Below, one piece after another: positions 30,845 through 41,388 of a stretch of DNA of 64,000 nucleotides. Numbering within the stretch: position 1 is the stretch's first letter; each line of letters begins with the position of its first letter. The notes under the pieces were generated by a model. It was not told the origin of the DNA. It saw nothing but the letters and a program-made list of their open reading frames with translations, and searched no databases. This DNA comes from Phoma sp. XZ068 (Eukaryota > Ascomycota > Dothideomycetes > Pleosporales > Didymellaceae): assembly GCA_004835665.1 (NCBI GenBank), contig ML240445.1, positions 992,001 through 1,056,000 of the forward strand. Direction: 5' to 3'. Made by a program: the position numbers and the translations under genes.

Positions 30845-32245
30845 TTATCGCACACTAGTCTGGCAATGGGACATGAATCTGTACATGCCTTCAATGCCTT
30901 GATACTCAAGCGGTGCATTGTGATTCACCTCCTCTGCCTCACTTGTGTGTAGAGATCCGTAACCTGAAGGTGACGAGGATGACAGCCATGGGTTGGTGAT
31001 TTCTTCTTCGATGTCAAGGCATTCGTCAAAGCCGTCTTCTGAGTGTGTCGAGTATTCGTCGGAACTGAGGACAGACGGTGAGAGCATCTGCTCCCAGTCG
31101 ATTGGCTGAACATGTTGGCGACCAGTGACTGGCTTGTCGAAGAATGAACATTCGGACGGTGTCCTGCTCGAAGCGTAGGGGAAGAGAAGGGCGATCTCGG
31201 TTCCAACAAAGGCGTCGAAATCTTCATCTTGATGTACGACGCCCCGCTGCACTTCGAAGTCGTTGCAAATGGTCTCGACTGTATCGCGATCGCAGCCAGG
31301 GAAGTGTATCTTGAGAGTCGAATTCTCGTAGGTGATCGGCAGATCCCCGAGTTCTGACAATCGTTGCAGGTCTTTCAAAACCGCTGCAAGTTCCTTGACC
31401 GCACGTGTGAAATCAACCGAAAGGACGTCGAGAAGGCCCTCACTCTTGAGCGATTCCCTCTCTTGCGATGCAGCGAAACCCCTGACCGCCTTCAAAGGAG
31501 TAAGTGCGGTGACGGTAGGGTTGATGTTGAAGCTGACGTAGGAGCCGGGTGTAGCCTTGGGAACCTTGTTGAGAGTTCGGTTGACCTGGTCCTGCAAAGC
31601 AGTAACAGCCTTGAAGCGCTTCTCGCCGCGGTGAGGGTCGATGCCGTCAAACTGCGCCTTCTGGCCGGAGATCAAGAAAGCACGGACGGCCTGAGACACG
31701 TTGTTGATGACCTGCGCGGGTGCCGCCGGACCGTGGGAGAAATACCGGGCACCTCCAGCTCGACCAGAGCCCCAGCCATAGCCTCCAGCCGTACGGCCCA
31801 GTGTGCCTCCGGTGAGGTTTGGACGCAGGGTCGAGGCAAAGGGCGCGCGGCCAGCCTGAGAGTTAACGATGCTACCAATGCGTGACTTGGGGAAAGACGA
31901 CTTGTCGTACTTCACACCCGAGGAACGCGACGCAGAGGTGGTGAATCGCCGGACGGTAGCGGAGATGTTGGCGTGGGTGGTGTACCAACGACCCTTGCTC
32001 TGCTTCAGGTACGCGATGCGGTGGATAGGGTGTGTGGGAGTGTTTCGAGCGAGGATTGGTTGGAGCTGTGCTTGTGTAGGACGTGAGCCTGCAGGCAGTT
32101 GGTTCTGTATGAGCTTCGCAGCATGACGCCAGGCAGCCCTTTAATCATATGTTAGCACGTTGTCTGCAGTTTCTGGACGAAGTACTCACTTGAACGCTTT
32201 CGCGTTCCTGACCACCAGCGTATGTAAAGCACCGGTTGGTGCCAT
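30845..32245 (-). CDS. Uncharacterised conserved fungal protein with basic, mitochondrial-like N-terminus
   Basis: Exons 32190-32245 and 30845-32138 (51-nt intron, GTGAGT to TTAAAG) give 449 aa. The N-terminal ~150 residues are rich in Arg, Ala, Ser and aromatic residues with few acids (ALHTLVVRNAKAFKAAWRHAAKLI, ISATVRRFTTSASR, then GGYGWGSGRAGGARYFSHGPAAPAQVINNVSQAVRAFLISGQ), which looks like an organellar presequence or amphipathic region. The middle (YVSFNINPTVTALTPL, FTRAVKELAAVLKDLQRLSELGDLPI) is probably helical, and the C-terminus is acidic and Ser-rich. Similar fungal proteins are often auto-named casein kinase II beta 2, but I see no CK2-beta zinc finger, so I do not adopt that name. 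Function unknown. Confidence 0.75.
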
Positions 32246-32978
32246 GGTGCTCTGTGTAACCAGTTGGTAAACGTTGGGAGAGTGATGGTGACTCGGTGTG
32301 GGGAAGGCAGTTATGAGGCGCAGGCATTCGCCACCGCGGCCTCGGCGTTTAGCTGCCGACCGGACGACGATCTCGGACCGCCTCAACTTCGCAAGTCTCA
32401 AGTCTCTTCTGGCTGCACCTTGTCCTGGAGAACTCCTGTCAGTGTCATCGAGTCTTGCCTGCACAATGGGCGAACTTTGCGAGAAAAACAATCAACTTTC
32501 ATTTTCGTACTTTACAAGCAGGACCCTATGCCAAATGACACAGGCTCCATTATGCCCGTCACTCCATATGTACTTCGGGCCTTGACATCCGACAGCTGGA
32601 AAACAGATCCGAATGCCGCTATGCAGAGATGAACAAGAGAGGAGAAACTGGGTTCATATATGATGAATTGAGATGCAAAAGGACGCCCACTCACTACCAT
32701 TGCCCATCCTGATTCCCAGTTCCGCTGATGGAAAGAAGTCAATCCCCAGGATGCCAAATGTGCTTCGAGTATGGGAATCATGTCGTGTGAACGTTGAAGG
32801 GATCCGGGATATGCGCAAAACATCTATTGGAAAGGTGACTGACCGCCAGCCATGAACTAACGCCGAAACACAAACTTTTTTGTGGAAATGCGTGGAACGC
32901 CCTAGTAATTGCCCCATGTGGTATTGAGGGCAACAGAACCGAAGATCGAGAAACGCCGCACGATGAAAAGTACTTTAA
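32246..32978. other. Spacer between the 449-aa gene and the LARP gene
   Basis: About 730 bp upstream of the 449-aa gene and downstream of the LARP stop, so it should contain one promoter and one 3' UTR. ORFs of 100-120 codons here show no domain. Confidence 0.3.
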
Positions 32979-35900
32979 TCAGACTTGGAGTAACCCCAGA
33001 AGGTCGTCGGTCAGCAGCCGTTGTACCCGCTCTTGGTTGCCAGAATGGAGGCAATTGCTGCTGAGGTCTGATCGTAATTGCGTGAATGCTGGACAGTGAT
33101 TGTCATCTTCTGATTCGGCTAAAGCAATGTAATCGTGGGCTACACGGTGTCGGACCACGGTTTGTGACGATAACAAGGACTGACTGTAGAGCTTGATCAA
33201 ACTCTGAAGACCAACATCGGTCATGTTGTGAAGAGCATCTTCGAAAGCAAGATGTTGGAATTCTTCGTACATTTGAGTGTTGAAATTTCGAATCAGGAAG
33301 TGCGACCAAAACTGGTAAAGGACCTCCATGTCGTAACAAGTAGAACCAAAAGGGGTATTTTGACGCTGCTGAAGCGCCTTCGATCGAAGATGGAAATAAG
33401 ATTCGTGTGTAATATCGGAAGGCATCGAGTCGACCGGATCTTCTTGATCCTTGACCCAGTAGAGGCCAACAGGACATGTAACAGAGCTCACTGCGCTCTT
33501 GGGGCTTTGTGGGCACTCAACACTACTTGGCATATCAGTATGGCTTCGGGATACTACAAAGTGTGCACTTACTCGTGAGAAGTAGCTATGCCATTAGCAC
33601 CAGAGCGGCAGTTGTGCACATCGTCCAGTTCATCTACACCGCCACTTTTACTATCGAGGGAACCATTAGAAAACGTTCGTGAAGCTGAGGGGCGCAACAC
33701 TGCTAACGACTTGTACTTGCGCACAATGACGGTCAAGCTTTCCATTTGCGCGTCAGAAAATAAATCGGGTTCTGCACTCACAGCCTTGGTCGATTCCTCG
33801 ATCGGTTGACCGTTCGATACGGCAGTGCCGTTCGCGCCTTCTGGCGATGTACCGTTGGTTAATTCTTCGGTGGGCGCTGCGGCTCCGTCCTGGGGAGCGT
33901 CAGGGACGAAGGGGTTATGCTGGGGGTATGACACATCGTTGCCATATCCTGTATGCATAGTTGGGTACTGAGGAGGGTTTGACTGGTCAAAGCCAGCAGG
34001 AGTAGGGACGGGAGGGTTGTGCAGCTCCTTGGGGCCCTCGTTCTGCGCCGACTCGTCTCGGTCAGTCATGGTCAAGACCCACTGCTCCCAGCCCTCACGG
34101 CGACGGAGCCTATCACGGCCGTCCTCGCCAGTGCGGTACTGGACGTGGCTCGACTGCTGGCAGACAAGCTTGAGGAGTTCTACGTCCGTGGTCAAGTTCT
34201 TGATGCGGTTAAAAGCAGCGATAAAGTCAAGAGACACGAAACCCTGCGAGTCCATGTGCCTACGCAGGTACATATCTTTAAGCAGGTTGTCGACCGAGAA
34301 GTAGTATTCACTGGACGCTTTAGCAAAAGTTTCGAGGTTTGAGGATATCCTACTTACACCTGAGTTGTGATCATCTGGAACAGAGCGAACTGATCAACAC
34401 CGTACGGGTTGTAAGGCACGGCGCTCATAGGTGCCATCACATTGTAGTCGTACATGTTGTAGGTGTTGAGAGGAGGCATCTGAGGAGCACCCTGGAAAGG
34501 AGGGTAGCGGTACGCGTCAGCAACAGACTGAGAGCGATGGCTGTTGCGACCGAATTTGCCCTGGGGTGCGGCGAAGAAAGCGTTGTTTCCAGGGTTGAAG
34601 GTCGTGGGCGAGCCGGGACCCATCGTGAACGACCCACTGCCCTGTTGAGCATGACCATTGGTAAACTGGTGGCCATTGGTGAATCCACCTCGTCCTCCAC
34701 GACCACCACCGCGAGGCCTATCGCGGCCTGTGAAGGAGTTGTTGTAGCGGCCCTGCTTGGAGTGGGCGCCGTTCGGCCCATCAAAAGGTCGTCGCTCGTT
34801 CTCAGACCCTTCGGTCTGGGTAGCGTCCTTGACTGGGGAAGCATCACCTTCCCTTCTTCGCTCAGAGCCGGCGAAGTCGCCCCTTCGGCCCTTGCCAGGC
34901 CTGCCGGAGTACTGACGAGAGAACGTGCCGTTCTGGTTAGGCAAGTCTGTCATAGTTGAGGCCCTCTTCGGTGCCTCGGGCTCGAAAGGTGCAGCACCAG
35001 GTCCCTTCAGAGACTTCTCTCCGTTTACTGCTGGCACTTGCTCCTTGAGGGTTGGCGACGTAGCACTGCCTGAGCGCTTTGTCTTGGGAGAGGCGTCTCC
35101 AGCCACGCCATTGACTTCACGCTTAGGCTGCTCGCCGTTGGGCACAGCGTCGGCCTCCTTTTCAGAGGTAGCGACACCATTGGCACCGAAGCCAGCAGGT
35201 CTTCCACCAGATTGTGCTCCCCCACGGCCGCCAGGCCTACCACCCCTGCGAGGGTTTGCGGCGTTGGGCAACGGTGTGCTGAACACGACAGATGGTGTAT
35301 ATGGGACCTTCACCCATTCATGTTTACCTGAGGTGCTGTTCGGTGCGCTGTCTTTGCGCTCCTTCTCGCCCTTTTCTTGCGCCTTCTTGCGATCCTCATC
35401 GACCGCTGTCTCTGGTGTTGGCCATGATTCTTGGTCTTGGGTGGGGGGTAGCGGCATAGCGCTCGCCGCAGCCTTGGAGTCCTTCTCGTAGGGTCGGCCC
35501 TTGGCACCCTTCTTCTCGGCATCTCTTGTGTCCTTTCGTAGAGAAGTTGCCTTCTCCTCGTCGCGGCCCTTGGGCTTGTGCTCAGCGGTTGCGGGTCTCC
35601 CTTCAGGAGTGCTCTTCTTGGGCGCTCCGTTCGTGAGAGGCGACGCTACAGGCTTTGCCTGGGTTTTCTGCTGATCTGCGCGCTGTTGCCAGATGTTCAC
35701 TGCTGGAAGAGGTGCCTCTTTGAGTGGCTTTGGCGGCTCCTTCTCCTTCTCCGCCTCCTTCTTTTCGCCCTTCCTGCCTTTCCGGCCCTTCTCGCCCTTC
35801 TCGCCCTTCTCAGGCTTTTCTGAGGTCTTTTCTACAGGCTCGACAGTCTTGTCGACCGAAGTAGAAGCCTGGGACTTGTTGTCCCATGTGGACTCAGAGG

Positions 35901-36225
35901 ACATGTTGGGCTGTGAGGACACATCGTCGTCCTTGGTCATTGTTGAGGCAGACAGAGAATCGAGATCGGGGGTAGATGCCTCGAGCGACTCGATAGACTG
36001 CGCGGGTTTTGAGGGCCTTTGGGACTCGCCGTTCGTCACGGGATGTTCGGTCGCGGACTCGGTCTCGGCATCGTCGGCCCAGCTGTTTACTTGGGCGATG
36101 GCGGCGCTCGGGGCTTTGGAGGCATCGTCCTTGGCCGGTGTAGCGGAACCAGAGGCTGGTTTGCTGACGGAGACTGGGCTTGCAATGCCCTTTGCGGCTT
36201 GCGCGTATGAAAATGTTGCTGCCAT
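32979..36225 (-). CDS. La-related RNA-binding protein, LARP1/Sro9 type
   Basis: Exons 34358-36225, 33573-34310 and 32979-33525 give 1,050 aa. The first ~620 residues are low complexity: Ser/Thr/Ala, then Lys/Glu blocks (KGEKGEKGRKGRKGEKKEAEKEKEPPKP), RGG-like runs (RRGGRPGGRGG, RGGGRGGRGG) and a Tyr/Pro/Asn-rich patch. The La motif starts right after the first splice (EYYFSVDNLLKDMYLRRHMDSQGFVSLDFIAAFNRIKNLT, residues ~624-665). The C-terminal exon carries LARP1-family DM15-like helices (YWVKDQEDPVDSMPSDITHESYFHLRSKALQQR, then MEVLYQFWSHFLIRNFNTQMYEEFQHLAFEDA). Such proteins bind mRNA 5' ends, poly(A) or polysomes and control translation of growth-related mRNAs (known of the family). Splices were placed so that the La motif and the DM15 part both continue in frame. 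Confidence 0.9.
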
Positions 36226-39200
36226 TTCGACTACAGTATTTGCTTCAGCAGATCTGTTGTGAGGAGAGCAGATGCGTTTTTGGGTGCTGAAAATCCCTGG
36301 TGGGATCGCGAGTGTGCGCTGGCCAGTCCAAGTGCTGGCGCTGGTGTGTCCGGAGAGGCAGACTGACCTCTCCGCACTTTATGCCGGGTAATGTGACCAG
36401 GCGTTGGGTTTCGCGTGGTTCGCAGATTTCCGGGAGCTTGCTCTGCAGAGTGCAGTGCGGTGGAAAGTCGGACTCGAAATCGGGACTTTGTGACTGGTCG
36501 AGTTGAGCGCAACTGTGAAGAATGAAAGAACCTCGGAAGAACTTCCGGAGCGGCCTCACGAGCTCTGCGCCGAAAGACGTTAGCAAGGATGTTGACGTAG
36601 TGGCTGGTGGCAGGAGGTGTCGAGTGTGGAAGCTAGGTCGTATAGCCAAATTGGGCGACTAAAAAGATGTTTGCGGTGGATGTCCGGCGAAGGTACAAAA
36701 TTTAAAGAACTCTTGTGAGAGCGCTTCACAACCCTAAAAATGGGGCGCTGTAACAGGGAACAGTAGTGAATGCCCTACTGAACGCTTGGAAAGGCGGCAG
36801 GCTGAGTAGAAGGGTGCTGCGACTCAAGACAAGCCTCGGGCGCAAGTGGGAGGCAGGTAGCAAGCGGGACTAACCTTAGGCAACGCCTGAGTTGGCTGTT
36901 TGGCTGACGCTCACAACGAACAAGCAGCAGACACGCCGGCAGTGATACCGTAAGCTGGGTGAGCTGTCGGTGCAGAGAACGAAGGCGTCGACGTGCAGCG
37001 ATGTACGGCGGGCTCCAGGCACTCGGCGTCGAAGTCGCAGCGATATTTGGCGTGCGAGGAACAACTACGGGCCGGCTGAGGGTCTCGAGTGTCAAAGGCG
37101 ACTTGATCGAAGCAGACCGAAAGCCAGTTGACCAGACAAAATTGACTGTCGTGTGTGCGGAAAGGTACTACAAGCGCAGTAATGAGGGGAGGAGCAAGGT
37201 CACCCTCAAGCGCAAAAAAATCGCTACTAGCAAGACCCGAACAACCCACGCATGGCCCGCTTTCACTAAATAAATCGACGCCCAGCAGGCCGAGGGACGC
37301 GCTATGAATCCCTACTAGATGACATCGTCGCTTGCCTGACAGGCTCGCACATCGCGTGCCTCTGTCTGTGATATTGTGAACCCTCAGCGACCAAAACTGT
37401 TTGCTTAAGCCGTTTTAGTGATGACCTCACATCGTCACCCCTCACTTGAAGCAGTGCTGCTGCCTACTCCGCGCTCTCCTCAACTGCAGGTGTCGTGCAG
37501 CTGAAACCCCAACGCGGGCATAGTGCACACAAATTGCCAGAGCACATCATTGGGTGCTGCGGTACAGGGCTGCTGATGGCCTTTCCTCGAGTAAATGTCG
37601 GGACATGCACGCGCGAGCCATCCCTGTGCCCACGGAAGAACGGGTTGCGGCCATTGACTCTTCCGAGGGATCCCGAACGCATGGCAAGCCGTGCCAGTGT
37701 CTGAGAACGTAAGAAATGCTGTTTCGGTGCAACTGCATGGAACCTGATGGCACGCCTGCTCAAGTGTGACGGCAACTTGCCCAATTCTGCTTTGACGTGT
37801 GTTACGGTCTTCGAACTCAAGCAGCTGAGAGCACCGTCATGTCTTCCCACGCAACGGATGCTGGCCAATGCACACGAATCGATAGATTGTCGATTCCAAT
37901 CTCGTCTACTGCTCTATCTCGGCTCCTTTCAGATGGCTCGAGCGGTGTTGTTTTTGTGTCATTCGATCTGAGATTGTTCGTTGTTCCCGTGCCAGGGCCT
38001 CATCGGCTTCCTCGACAATTGCATCCCCACAAATGTCAGAGGACCCTGAGATGCACGCTGTAGAGCATAGACAAGTCTTGTCTGATGACACACGAAAGCC
38101 ATCATTATTAAGAAAGGATATTGTCTCCATTCCAGGACATTGTCTAGGTCTCACTTAGATTGTTGTTGTGATTGGATACTATAAACATTTGAGGTGTTCC
38201 TCGGCCCATCACTTAAAGGGAGCATCTGCATTCATTATTGTGATTGATCTAGGACCGGAGCTCCCCAAAATTGATCGAAATACTCTCAGAGTGTGCGCCA
38301 TGATAGGTGGCTTATTGGCCTTTCGGTCTTGTGGAGTCATTGGCTGGTCTACATCTCGCAGTTATGGCTCGAGCTTGTCTTCTTATTTGCCCAACACCAT
38401 ACACTCTACATTCCCCGCCTCTGCCACTTTACAGACAATATGTCTCGTGCAGTCCTGATCCCTTCCTTGTAGTTCTCACCCTCCTCAAGGGCCGCGACCG
38501 CGGAGTCGATAAAGTAGCATCTTGCCAGGTCTGAAATGCTTGATTATATGCTGAAGAGCGGGGAAAGGCGTGATTGACGTTGTTATGCGTGGGGTCCGGC
38601 AAAGGAGCGATGGATGAGGATGTGAGCTGTGCAAGTCTTTTCCCGCAGCGGATGTCATCGAAGGCGATATTTCCGGAGAAGACAAAGACGTTAGAGTGAC
38701 GAACCTACTCTTCAGTCGTCGCCGGGATTGTCATAGGGAGCTGAGCGAGAAACATTGTGGCGCACAGTAAGGTCGATCAGGTCTGTGGGTTGGAATTTCT
38801 GGCCAGCTAAAGAGCTGGAGTAAGTGCGTCAAGTCTATATTCAGCGAATGAACTATCTGCGCAGAGGCTCAAACGAGGTTATACGTACTTCGAAGACTGT
38901 GCATCATCTAGCGAACTGGTGCTGAACGTAAGTGGAAGATTTGATGAGTTTGGTCCTGCAAAACAGGGTTGTATAGAAGTGTGAGCTGGTACGTGAAGGT
39001 AATGACTGCATGTTGGTCCAATTAGTCTAGCATAGGATGGTGACATAGATTTATTAGATATCCCTGCACCGATGCAGTAATCGAACATGATGATCTCAAG
39101 AAGGGTATCCAAAGTCTGACAAGACCCAGCGAAATTCATTCAAGATCCATACAAAGGTGACAACCAAGTAAAACCTGCCTTTCTGGTCCAGATTTTTCCT

Positions 39201-39719
39201 TCGTTGTGCCCTTGCCGAATGATTTCTCCCGCCATCTTGAACTTCTAGACGTTCCCTTAGACCCATGTTGATGGGCAATTTCTTGATTCGGCACCCTTGC
39301 ACGGGATATCTGAGCCTAAGTGCGGTGGGTAGTCGCTACCGATGTGCCCTAAGTCATGTGTATTCATTCAGACCACATCATGAAGGTGTCCGCTTGTTGG
39401 ATTGCCGAGTGAATCACTAGGCAGTTGTGTGAGGTTCATCAGGTGGAAGCTGTGCCGCTTGTTCACTGAAAGTTGATGTTACACGTGCTGAACCATTGTG
39501 CCATTGATTCCAAAGTTGCAGCCTAACATTACTGCGGCGGCAGGTCGAACAGTGGGTTCTCGCGATAGTTTGGGTGGAGAGTGAAGGCAGCGCAGGGCAC
39601 CGAGGTCGATGATTGGTTCCGGCGCGTTGGTCTTGGCTCACTCCTCTGCCCGCACCACACTCCGCAACCCACTGCGCCCCCACGTCACATTGCCTGTACA
39701 TTGCAGCCGGCGCCACAAC
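36226..39719. other. 3.5-kb gene-poor spacer
   Basis: This is the longest interval without a supportable gene. The 36,226-36,700 part is the LARP promoter and 39,400-39,719 the TAF10 promoter. The middle contains only short ORFs that overlap in all frames and carry no recognisable domain, and I could not find a tRNA-like T-loop/anticodon pair. It could contain long non-coding RNA or a heavily decayed insertion. Confidence 0.4.
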
Positions 39720-40433
39720 ATGTCTGACAGCACATCCCAACCGCCTGACACCAAGATGGAGGTGAACGATGACCTCGATCAGTCCGTAGAGAATGAGATC
39801 AACCATGACGCGGCACCGGCCGATGCCATGAATCTCGACGGCGCAAACGACGATGCGCCTACGGCGAATGGTGTGCCAGAACCCGCTACTACATTCGAGC
39901 AGCGCATACCAGCAAAGAAGGATGCCACTCTGCGCGAGTTCCTAGGCAAGATGGACGAGTATGCGCCCATAGTGAGTGCATGCCTAATACTTGCCCAAGA
40001 TGCGCACTAACAGGAGCGATAGATACCTGATGCCGTCACCAACTACTACCTGACACGCGCCGGTCTCCCTCCACCACCACAGACATCACAGCACCTTGCT
40101 CGTCTCCTAGCGCTGGCAACACAAAAGTTCATCGCCGACATTGCCGCCGACGCGTACCAGTTCTCGCGCATTCGATCGTCAAACACCACAAGTAACAACC
40201 CTATGGGTGGCTTAGGCGGCGCGGCAGGAGCCCCAGGTGCCGCAGCGCCTACGCAGGGCGGCAAAGACAGTGGGCCTAAGGCCAAGGACTACAACCTTGG
40301 TATTCAAAGGCCGGGCTACGGCGGTGGTGGCCAGGGAGGCAGTCAAGGGCGGACGGTCCTCACTATGGAGGATCTCGGTATGGCCGTCGGAGAGTACGGC
40401 GTCAACATCAAGCGCGGCGAGTTCTACCGGTGA
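39720..40433 (+). CDS. TAF10: TFIID/SAGA subunit TAF10
   Basis: Exons 39720-39971 and 40023-40433 (51-nt intron, GTGAGT to GCGATAG) give 220 aa. An acidic, disordered N-terminus (to ~residue 62) leads into the TAF10 histone fold: DATLREFLGKMDEYAPI, across the splice to IPDAVTNYYLTRAGL, and then RLLALATQKFIADIAADAYQFSRIR. The C-terminal half is Gly-rich and ends TVLTMEDLGMAVGEYGVNIKRGEFYR, the conserved TAF10 tail. The protein is shared by TFIID and SAGA and pairs through its histone fold with TAF3, TAF8 or SPT7. The exon junction falls inside the fold at a position that keeps the heterodimer helix intact, which supports the model. Confidence 0.95.
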
Positions 40434-40671
40434 GGCTTGCGCACTTGATGGAGTGCAAGTGGCGCATTGCATTGAATGCGTTGAGTGATATTCTTTGAGT
40501 CCTAAAGGACATGCATTATTGGCGTTGGATCGGTCTCACAGGCGCATGGGAAGTCAAATCGATATCGCAGAAACACAGCCACATGGAAGGCTGCCCTTTT
40601 TGTACAAGTAGCAGTACATCTAGATAAACACAAATGATACCCAAACTCCCATATGATGCGTGCGACCCAGT

Positions 40672-41133
40672 CTATTTGTTCTTGGTCTGCTTGTATGTGA
40701 AGTTCTTCCGTGTCCTGTCAATTCCATGTTAGCCGTTTGTTTAAGGATCGGCAATGTTCTGGCAATGCCGTTTGTTCGAGTAGACGTACGGCGCAAATTC
40801 TCCCAGCTTGTGTCCAACCATGTCCTCCGTTATCGTGATATCGTCGTACTTCTTGCCGTTGTGGATCTGGAACTTCAGGCCAACAAAGTTCGGCAGGATG
40901 GTGGCAGAGCGCGCCTGCGTCCTGATCGGGGCCTGTCGTTCACCGGCCTTTGCGCGCTTGATGGGGAGGCTTTGTACGGTCAGTCGGCTTGCCTGTAGGG
41001 GAGGACTTATATGTTGGCTTACGGGAGGATGTTGGGTCCTGGTTACATCATTAGCGAAGATTAATTGATTCAGACAGCATTTTGGTATACCTTTCCAGAC
41101 CGATCGCGCGCAGAGCGCCCTTGTGGGAAACAT
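40672..41133 (-). CDS. RSM19: Mitochondrial small-subunit ribosomal protein uS19m
   Basis: Four exons: 41091-41133, 41023-41038, 40790-40969 and 40672-40714, giving 93 aa. The mature part (LPIKRAKAGERQAPIRTQARSATILPNFVGLKFQIHNGKKYDDITITEDMVGHKLGEFAPTRKNFTYKQTKNK when read across exons) is the uS19 fold with its conserved GHKLGEFAPTR end. The short N-terminus MFPTRALCARSVWKG serves as presequence. Exon 2 is only 16 nt and encodes the NIL part of GPNILP. Without it the frame does not connect, and each side has a good GT/AG pair. uS19 sits at the head of the mitoribosomal small subunit near uS13. The gene is convergent with TAF10 (238 bp) and divergent from MRE11. Confidence 0.93.
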
Positions 41134-41388
41134 TGTGATGTGCTGCACTGCTGTGAGGTCGGAGGTTGCGCTGGATTTCTTCCGCTCTGCATCACATGAA
41201 GACGCGGAGGCGCTAACGGCTAGCTTAGGCGGAAGTCGCGTCGCGAGGTAGCAAGTTGCTCACAACGATGTGAGCACACTGTCAATCTCTGTTGCTTTTC
41301 AGTAGAAAGTGAATGCAAGGCCTTTCTCAAGGTCAGAAGGGCTTCAGTGTAGTTCACAGGACAAGTTGAGGACTCCCCGCCAGACACA

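Noticed and set aside
38168..38458. 96-codon ORF in the 3.5-kb spacer
   Set aside because: No domain, no start context, and stop-to-stop length is expected by chance.
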